Assembly (NCBI GenBank): GCA_003553005.1
Contig: PUPG01000038.1
Location: 1 to 5,055 of the forward strand
DNA length: 5,055 bases
From: Bacteroidales bacterium
GTDB lineage: Bacteria > Bacteroidota > Bacteroidia > Bacteroidales > UBA7960
Reading direction: 5' to 3'
The notes beneath the pieces were generated by a model. The model had not been told where the DNA came from. It ran no database searches and worked only from the letters and a program-made list of their open reading frames with translations. How positions within the stretch are numbered: position 1 is the first letter of the stretch; every line of letters starts with the position of its first letter. A program made the position numbers and the translations under genes. Positions 1-5,055 of the stretch are shown piece by piece.

Positions 1-27
1 CTTGGTGGCAAAATAGATGCCACCAAG
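1..27. repeat. Perfect 10-bp inverted repeat (stem-loop) ahead of the decarboxylase gene
   Basis: The arm CTTGGTGGCA at 1-10 is exactly complementary to TGCCACCAAG at 18-27, leaving a 7-base A-rich loop (11-17). Six of the ten pairs are G:C, so an RNA hairpin would be stable. No T-run follows on the plus strand (the next bases are GTTCAAAAAC), so it is not a standard intrinsic terminator for an upstream plus-strand gene. A terminator for a minus-strand gene cannot be judged because the flank is outside the window. It could also be an operator dyad or the end of an upstream transcript. The arm may extend left of base 1. The repeat is certain; its role is not. Confidence 0.6.
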
Positions 28-94
28 GTTCAAAAACACCAAATTTTACCTGTTTTGCCGTTATTCATCCAGAAACCAAATCTTTAATTACACC

Positions 95-2737
95 ATGGAT
101 ATCACCTCCCTGTTCTTAGGTCCCAAGTCAGAAAACAATGAGACCTTCAAGCGCTTCTTCGATGTGATCGTAGAAGACATTCTTAACTTTCGCAACAACT
201 ACCATCCGGATGACCCGCCGCTGATCTCGGAGCGGCACAAGCTCAGCGAGGCGTATAACCACACCCGCGCGGATTTCATGCAGGAGCTGAAAGCGATGCT
301 CAGCAAATTGCGCGCCCACTCCATTCCTGCCTGGGACACCTCCTATATCGCGCACATGAACAGCGACCTGATCTACCCGGCCATTGCCGGCTACATATCG
401 ACCATCATGTACAACCCCAATAACGTGACCGGGGAGGTGTCTACCGTGACCACCCAGTGGGAAATGGATTTTATTAGCAGCCTGTGCAAGATGGTCGGTT
501 ATCCCGCTTACTCGGCGGTAGCGGCCAAAGGTGCATGCGGGGAGGAGCACGCCTGGGGCCACCTGTGCTCCGGGGGTACCGTGGCCAACATCGAAGGCTT
601 ATGGGTGGCGCGCAACCTGAAATATATGCCGCTGGCCCTGAAGCTGGCGATGGACAAGGAGCCGGACCGGTTTGGTTTTTTGCAGGACATGAAGGTGCCC
701 TATTTCGGGGAAAAGCCAGTGAAGGTGGCTGATCTTGACTACAAGGCCCTGTTTAACCTGTCGCCGGACTTGTGCTATGCGTTTCTGAATAAATTGAGTC
801 GGCGTTACCAAAAGCAAAACCCGGATGCGGAGCCCCTGCTTCAGGCCATCAGGGGATATAGCCTGCAATACCAGGGCATCCATGGAGTCCATGCGATGAT
901 CAGGGAAGAAACCGGAGCGGATCTGCCTTATCCGGTGGTGATCATCGCCCAGACCAAGCATTATTGCTGGGAGAAGAGCATGGAAGTGCTGGGTCTGGGG
1001 ATCAGGCAACTTAAAACCGTACCCGCAGACATCAACTACCGGATGGACGTCAGCAAGCTGCAGCAACATCTTGAAAAAAACAAGGATGTACCGGTGCTGG
1101 CCGTGATCCCGATCATCGGCACCACCGAAGAAGGGGTGCTTGACCCGATGCATGCCCTGGTGGACCTGCGGCGGGAGCTGGAAAAGGAGGCCCGGTCGTT
1201 TTATATCCACGCGGACGCGGCTTATGGCGGTTATTACGCTTCCCTCTTCACCACGGAGGATTTCGGGCGACACCCGGATCATCGTGCCGCAATCGCCGAC
1301 TTCAAGAAAAACACCAGCAGGAATGCGCAGGGCCATTACGTGACGGAAGAAGGATTCGTGATCCGGGAAAGTGAGCTGGATGCCGTGGACAAGTCGCTGG
1401 CGGATATTTTCGAGCCGATCCAGGCCTTGCATCATGCCGATTCGATTACCATAGACCCCCACAAGCTGGGCTACATCCCTTATCCTGCCGGCAGCGTCAT
1501 TTTCAGAAACCACGAGGCCAAGGACCTGATTTCCTTTGAGGCGCCATACCTGAAATGGAGCGGCGACACCCAGCCGGGTGCCGAACGCATTTTCCTGGGT
1601 CAGGCTACGCTGGAGGGGAGCCGGCCCGGAGCCGCCGCTGCCGCCTGCTACCTGGCCAGTCGCATTGTGCCCCTGAACATCACTGGCCATGGCAAGCTGA
1701 TGCTGCACAACATGATCGCCGCAAAAAAATTCTACCACACGATTCCCGGGGAAGCACCCGACCAATGCAAGATCGTGCCGCAATACTATCCCGAAACCAA
1801 CGTGGTGTGCTACAGCATCGGGTATCCTGGGGTCGTGGAGCATCCAAGGTACATGAATCTGCTTGCCAACAAGGTGTTTGACAACATGACCAAAAAGATA
1901 TCCAGGCTGACTTCCAGCTATGAGTATTTCATCTCCAAAACCAGCATCAACTACAAAGACTACCAGGAGCAGATCGATGCCATGCAGAAGCAGGCCGGCA
2001 TCCCGGAGGAGAACCTTCAACTTGCCGGTCGCGGGGATCAGGGCGACTTCTTCATCTTGCGCAGTGTGCTGATGAACCCCCTGGCCCTTGGTCTGCCGGA
2101 TGACTATTATTCCGGTTTCTGGCAGCGGGTTTCAGAAATTGCCGAAGATGCCCTGGAAGACATCCTGGAGGATCTGATCAAAACCCGGTTTGGAAACAAA
2201 CGTGTGCCGGTGCTGTGGGTCGAAAACAGGGATTCCGTGGAAAAAATCAAGGATGCCATTGAGCTCAGCGGGCTGGGCCGCTACTTTTCCTTTTCCTTCC
2301 TTTCAGATAATGAGTCGATCTGCGACTTCATGTACCGGGCAGGGGACAGTGAACATATTGGACACGCAGATATCCGCCTGGTGATTACCGATCTTTGCCT
2401 GGAAGGCACGTATGAAGATAAGGTGGATGTCAGCAAGCTGTTTCCGCTGATCCGGAAAGGGGTGAATCAAGGGCAGCAGATCATCTGTTACAGCAAATAC
2501 GTGGCTGATGACCACGCCGACGGATCTGCTACGAAACAGGCCATCCTGGACGAGGCTACGGGCAAAGGCAGGGAGCCGGGCAAGGCCGCCCAGGTTCACT
2601 TTGTGGGCAAGGCGTCGAGCTTTGAGAACATCGAAGCCTACCCGGAAGGTTCGAGGATGGTGCATGCCTTCAACCGCGAGAAACGGCGGCTGATCAAAAA
2701 GATGATCCTGGCTTTACAGCGTGTGGGGGCGGATTAA
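95..2737 (+). CDS. Group II PLP-dependent decarboxylase, tyrosine-decarboxylase-like, with receiver-like C-terminal extension
   Basis: Predicted cytoplasmic pyridoxal-phosphate enzyme that decarboxylates an amino acid to an amine; an aromatic substrate such as tyrosine is plausible but unproven. Residues about 1-690 follow the Enterococcus/Lactobacillus tyrosine decarboxylase fold: HMNS at 87-90, WGHLCSGGTVANIEGLW at 154-170 (cofactor phosphate region), QTKHYCW with His289 (ring stacking), HADAAYGGY with Asp374 (pyridine nitrogen), DPHKLGY with Lys457 (Schiff-base lysine), Tyr485 in the catalytic-loop region, and LRSVLMNP at 655-662. All expected catalytic residues are present. The protein is much longer than the roughly 620-residue relatives, through internal insertions (around 136-152, 180-285 and 390-445) and an extension at 700-880 resembling a receiver domain. 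The ATG at 95 is preferred over the in-frame ATG at 17, because similarity begins at MDITSLFLG, the preceding 26 residues look unlike the family, and the ATG at 17 sits inside a hairpin. No Shine-Dalgarno is visible. Its stop overlaps that of the convergent transporter gene. No signal peptide or membrane helix is seen. Confidence 0.93.
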   Translation: MDITSLFLGPKSENNETFKRFFDVIVEDILNFRNNYHPDDPPLISERHKLSEAYNHTRADFMQELKAMLSKLRAHSIPAWDTSYIAHMNSDLIYPAIAGYISTIMYNPNNVTGEVSTVTTQWEMDFISSLCKMVGYPAYSAVAAKGACGEEHAWGHLCSGGTVANIEGLWVARNLKYMPLALKLAMDKEPDRFGFLQDMKVPYFGEKPVKVADLDYKALFNLSPDLCYAFLNKLSRRYQKQNPDAEPLLQAIRGYSLQYQGIHGVHAMIREETGADLPYPVVIIAQTKHYCWEKSMEVLGLGIRQLKTVPADINYRMDVSKLQQHLEKNKDVPVLAVIPIIGTTEEGVLDPMHALVDLRRELEKEARSFYIHADAAYGGYYASLFTTEDFGRHPDHRAAIADFKKNTSRNAQGHYVTEEGFVIRESELDAVDKSLADIFEPIQALHHADSITIDPHKLGYIPYPAGSVIFRNHEAKDLISFEAPYLKWSGDTQPGAERIFLGQATLEGSRPGAAAAACYLASRIVPLNITGHGKLMLHNMIAAKKFYHTIPGEAPDQCKIVPQYYPETNVVCYSIGYPGVVEHPRYMNLLANKVFDNMTKKISRLTSSYEYFISKTSINYKDYQEQIDAMQKQAGIPEENLQLAGRGDQGDFFILRSVLMNPLALGLPDDYYSGFWQRVSEIAEDALEDILEDLIKTRFGNKRVPVLWVENRDSVEKIKDAIELSGLGRYFSFSFLSDNESICDFMYRAGDSEHIGHADIRLVITDLCLEGTYEDKVDVSKLFPLIRKGVNQGQQIICYSKYVADDHADGSATKQAILDEATGKGREPGKAAQVHFVGKASSFENIEAYPEGSRMVHAFNREKRRLIKKMILALQRVGAD
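2204..2629 (+). other. Receiver-like (CheY-fold) domain at the C-terminus of the decarboxylase
   Basis: Residues about 704-845 of the decarboxylase show the alternating strand/helix order of a response-regulator receiver. Strand 1 is VPVLWV (704-709), followed by Glu710-Asn711 where receivers have an acidic pair. Strand 2 is YFSFSFL (730-736). Strand 3 is ADIRLVIT (758-765), ending at Asp766, the position of the phospho-acceptor. Strand 4 is QQIICY (794-799), ending at Ser800, the switch Ser/Thr position. Strand 5 is VHFVG (834-838), ending at Lys839, the conserved lysine position. A long basic helix (about 855-877) closes the chain. An acidic helical linker (about 675-698) joins it to the enzyme. 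Second acidic residue of the pair is Asn, and about 30 extra residues lie between strands 4 and 5, so it may be a diverged or pseudo-receiver. The assignment rests on pattern reading only. Confidence 0.5.
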
Positions 2738-4041
2738 TCCAGCACTTCTTTTTTCTTCAGCGGATGGAATATTGAGGACCACCACATGATGCCCGCCCCG
2801 ATGACCAGGCTCGTGATGGAAATGGAAAATGCCACCGTGAACCCCCACAACTCATAGAAGACCACGCCCAGCAGCGGGGCGAAGATGGACCGCACGGCGG
2901 TCAGGCCGAGGTGTATCGACTGGTACATGCCGGCCTCAGAGGGCGCACAAAAGTAAGCCGAGCCGATACTCCACATCAGCACCATGGTGGCGGCAAAGAT
3001 TCCGTGAAAAAGGATGTAGAAGATCAGCGTGTGGTAGAGGGTGATGTCCCAGAACTCAATATAGCCATCGAAGCGCTGGGTGAGGATGAGCGTAAAGATA
3101 TAGGCTGCCATCGACAGGAAGGACAACGAGGCAAACCGCCTGGGGTCGATGCGCCCGATCAGGTTTCCGAAAAATGGCAGGATGAGTATGGCCAGCAGGT
3201 TGTAGGCATTCCGGTAAAAGGCCACGCTCGAATAATTGAGGCCCAGGCCAAACTCCCAGAACAGGATGATGACGGTAAATGAGCCCATGAAGCCAAAGCC
3301 ATAGAACATAAAGGCAATCTGGAAGTGCCGGTAGGGCACGTTTTTGATCAAAATGTTGGTCATCTCCGCGACCGACTGTTTGATGCCCTGCCAGATGGAG
3401 TGGGTCATTTCGGGTGGCTCTTCCTGCTTGTATGGGATCAGGGAAAGCAGAAATATGGAGGTCATCCCAAGCACCGCCGCGACCGGAAAAACATACACAA
3501 AAATGTAGTGGTTGGCGTCGAGCGCCCAGCCATAGACGAACGTGGTGATCATCATCACGATCTTGTTGGCGGTGGTGGCATAGCTGTAGAACTTGCCAAA
3601 GTTTTCGTGCGAGTAGGTGTTTTTCAGAAACAGGTTGATGCTGGGAAACACGATGGGGTTGGCCAGGAAGTAGAAGAGAAAGATGGCGAGAAAGATGTAA
3701 TGATAGATGGAGTCCCCGGTGAGCTGGTCGGCGCTCTGTGGAAAAAACAACAGCAGCAACAGCGGGAGCCGCGTGATGATGGCTGTCCGGCGCAACAGGT
3801 TTTTCTTGTTTTTGATCCGGCGCAGAAAGGTGCTGAAAAAGATCAGAAGGAGAAAGACCAGGGTGGAGAACTGAAAGAGCACGCTCATCTGGTAGCTGGA
3901 CCCCATCAGGCTCTTTACGAAAACAAACTCATTCAGTGCAATGAGCCCTGCCAGGATCCCTTCAATGACAGAATAGGAAAAATGCAGGGCAAACGTCTTC
4001 TTTTCTTCCCGGCGAAGCCCTTTGATCGGCAAGGATATCAT
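2734..4041 (-). CDS. Major facilitator superfamily (MFS) transporter, substrate unknown
   Basis: Inner-membrane secondary transporter of 435 residues, a usual MFS length. About twelve hydrophobic segments can be read, near residues 18-40, 52-73, 86-100, 112-132, 158-176, 178-203, 240-262, 276-296, 303-322, 333-356, 375-398 and 401-424. A long, polar central loop (about 204-238) separates the two six-helix halves. GNLIGRIDPRRF (292-303) in the loop between helices 8 and 9 resembles MFS motif A; the equivalent loop 2-3 is only a basic stretch (RRIKNKKNLLRR). The short basic N-terminus and the lysine-rich C-terminus (PLKKKEVLD) fit cytoplasmic ends. The ATG lies 15 bases after the stop of the upstream minus-strand gene. 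The gap holds an A-run and no Shine-Dalgarno, as is common in Bacteroidota, so the two genes are probably one operon. The substrate cannot be told from the sequence. Confidence 0.88.
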   Translation of the reverse strand: MISLPIKGLRREEKKTFALHFSYSVIEGILAGLIALNEFVFVKSLMGSSYQMSVLFQFSTLVFLLLIFFSTFLRRIKNKKNLLRRTAIITRLPLLLLLFFPQSADQLTGDSIYHYIFLAIFLFYFLANPIVFPSINLFLKNTYSHENFGKFYSYATTANKIVMMITTFVYGWALDANHYIFVYVFPVAAVLGMTSIFLLSLIPYKQEEPPEMTHSIWQGIKQSVAEMTNILIKNVPYRHFQIAFMFYGFGFMGSFTVIILFWEFGLGLNYSSVAFYRNAYNLLAILILPFFGNLIGRIDPRRFASLSFLSMAAYIFTLILTQRFDGYIEFWDITLYHTLIFYILFHGIFAATMVLMWSIGSAYFCAPSEAGMYQSIHLGLTAVRSIFAPLLGVVFYELWGFTVAFSISITSLVIGAGIMWWSSIFHPLKKKEVLD

Positions 4042-4056
4042 TGCTTTTTTTGGCGA

Positions 4057-5055
4057 TTAGCGTGATTCACTGTCAGCAGTACGGGTCATGATCCCGTAAG
4101 CGATGCCAAAGGTAAGCACATTTCCTGAAAGATCGGTGCCACCGGGATTGTCGTAGTTGACGATATGGTAATTCACCATGATGGAGAAGAGGTTGCCCCT
4201 GTCGAACCTTCGGTGGAGGGTGATGCCGGCATTGAGGTTGAGGGTTTGCAGGTCGCCGGTGCGGCCTGCCTCCCGATCGGCAGTGCTAGTTGGATCGATG
4301 GCATCATAAGCCAGGCCACCTGTCATGAACAACGAGTGGGATGCACTGTTGAGCAGGTCAATACCCAACTGAAGTCCTGCTGTCAGTTGCAAAAAATTAT
4401 TTGTGCTTACGTAGCTGCCCCCGATCTCAGTGGTGTAGGGTCTGGATGCGTCCCCAAAGCCAAGCCTGAGCTGAAGTCCGTAGAGGGCCCTGCCGCGGAT
4501 CACGTCGACCGACATCCCCACCTGCGGATGTACGCCTAACACATCCAGGTTGCCGGAAGGGTTCCAGAACCCAAAGTAAAATCCGCCGTGTGTATATCCG
4601 GCAGGCCTGACCTCCCTGGTCGCTTCGATATGCTCAGCATACAATGAATCAACCCGTGTGCCTGCCAGCGTTCCGTCTTCAAGCCAGCCCATGGCCCGCT
4701 CGAAATTATGGCCATAAAAATTTACAAAGAAACTTTCCACGGGTGAAAGGTCCTCATAAGCTTGCAGCCTTTCAGCCATCGACGAGGTGAATCGGCGGTA
4801 ATCTTCGTCGATTGTGTGGTACTCCCATTCGCCAAAATGAAAATAATCGTGCGTGTCCGTGTCGCTCTCCGTGGCCTCGCGGTAATCCAGCAGCATGGCA
4901 GGCAAATGCTCCGGGAGCCAGTCCTCACTGAAGGTGTTGGTCTCGATTTGCCACAGGATGGTAAAGCGCATCATGGGCTCTGTAATGCCGCAGGACTCTT
5001 CCCAGTAGCGCAGGATGGCCTGCAGGGTGTCTGTGTCCGCTGCCTGGTAATAATC
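4057..5055 (-). CDS. C-terminal part of a hypothetical protein with an outer-membrane beta-barrel-like domain (5' end outside window)
   Basis: The frame stays open from the TAA at 4057-4059 to the right edge, giving 332 visible residues. The first in-frame Met-Met (4969-4974) is preceded by 27 coding-like residues (DYYQAADTDTLQAILRYWEE and onward), so it is most likely internal and the gene is cut by the window. Visible residues 1 to about 150 are acidic and rich in Trp/Tyr, and look helical (for example YRRFTSSMAERLQAYEDL and SLYAEHIEATREV). From about residue 158 to 322 the chain changes to short alternating polar/hydrophobic strands split by Gly/Asp/Asn turns, such as ALYGLQLRLGFG, NFLQLTAGLQLGID, LNLNAGITLHRRF, NLFSIMVNYHIVNY and VLTFGIAYGI, as in small outer-membrane barrels. 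The last 10 residues are polar, so the chain does not end on a strand. A signal peptide would lie outside the window. I do not recognise the family; a surface or envelope role is inferred. It precedes the transporter gene in a likely operon. Confidence 0.75.
   Translation of the reverse strand, partial: DYYQAADTDTLQAILRYWEESCGITEPMMRFTILWQIETNTFSEDWLPEHLPAMLLDYREATESDTDTHDYFHFGEWEYHTIDEDYRRFTSSMAERLQAYEDLSPVESFFVNFYGHNFERAMGWLEDGTLAGTRVDSLYAEHIEATREVRPAGYTHGGFYFGFWNPSGNLDVLGVHPQVGMSVDVIRGRALYGLQLRLGFGDASRPYTTEIGGSYVSTNNFLQLTAGLQLGIDLLNSASHSLFMTGGLAYDAIDPTSTADREAGRTGDLQTLNLNAGITLHRRFDRGNLFSIMVNYHIVNYDNPGGTDLSGNVLTFGIAYGIMTRTADSESR

Noticed and set aside
53..86. Possible Bacteroidota-type promoter: TTTTG at 53-57 and AATCTTTA at 79-86, 21 bases apart.
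   Set aside because: The second element matches only four of the six fixed positions of TAnnTTTG, and the start site it implies would fall at or next to the ATG. In an A/T-rich leader such a match is expected by chance.
17..94. N-terminal extension of the decarboxylase from the ATG at 17.
   Set aside because: The 26 extra residues (MPPRFKNTKFYLFCRYSSRN onward) are basic/aromatic and unlike the family, and the codon sits within a perfect hairpin. Family similarity starts at the Met encoded at 95.
599..2020. Long open frame (473 codons) on the minus strand inside the decarboxylase gene.
   Set aside because: It is fully antisense to a gene with clear catalytic motifs, its translation is rich in His and Val runs without any recognisable domain, and it is explained by the codon bias of the real gene.
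95..4041. Decarboxylase plus transporter as an amine-producing decarboxylation/antiport system like that of lactic acid bacteria.
   Set aside because: The genes are convergent rather than co-directional, and the transporter is an MFS protein rather than the amino-acid/polyamine antiporter usually found beside tyrosine decarboxylase. Adjacency alone does not support a shared pathway.
3325..4065. Plus-strand open frame of 246 codons antisense to the transporter.
   Set aside because: The translation is highly charged and low in complexity (Lys/Gln/Glu/Asp-rich), the mirror image of hydrophobic membrane-helix codons on the other strand.
4972..4974. ATG at 4974 (minus strand) as the start of the barrel-like protein.
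   Set aside because: The frame is open and coding-like for 27 further codons to the window edge, no signal peptide follows this Met, and it lies within a continuous helical-looking region.

Overview
This 5,055-base window looks like chromosomal sequence from a member of the Bacteroidota, possibly Saprospiraceae-like with moderate G+C. This is inferred from three things: no Shine-Dalgarno motif before the readable starts (the MFS gene has an A-run instead), an outer-membrane barrel-like protein, and close gene packing. No RNA gene, CRISPR array, insertion sequence or phage gene was found.

Layout: positions 1-27 form a perfect inverted repeat, followed by a short non-coding leader (28-94). Positions 95-2737 (+) encode an 880-residue group II PLP-dependent decarboxylase of the bacterial tyrosine-decarboxylase type. 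It carries a C-terminal extension of about 180 residues that looks like a diverged response-regulator receiver domain. Positions 2734-4041 (-) encode a 12-helix major facilitator superfamily transporter. Positions 4057-5055 (-) encode the C-terminal part of a protein with a helical, acidic region followed by a beta-barrel-like domain; its start lies beyond the right edge.

The two minus-strand genes are 15 bases apart and are probably co-transcribed, barrel protein first and transporter second. The decarboxylase converges on them. Its stop codon and the transporter's stop codon share the palindrome TTAA, so no spacer or terminator separates the transcripts. Nothing in the sequence shows that the decarboxylase and the transporter work together, because they are convergent and the transporter family is not the one usually paired with amino-acid decarboxylases.

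The most unusual item is the decarboxylase with a receiver-like C-terminal domain. The rest looks like an ordinary chromosomal stretch.
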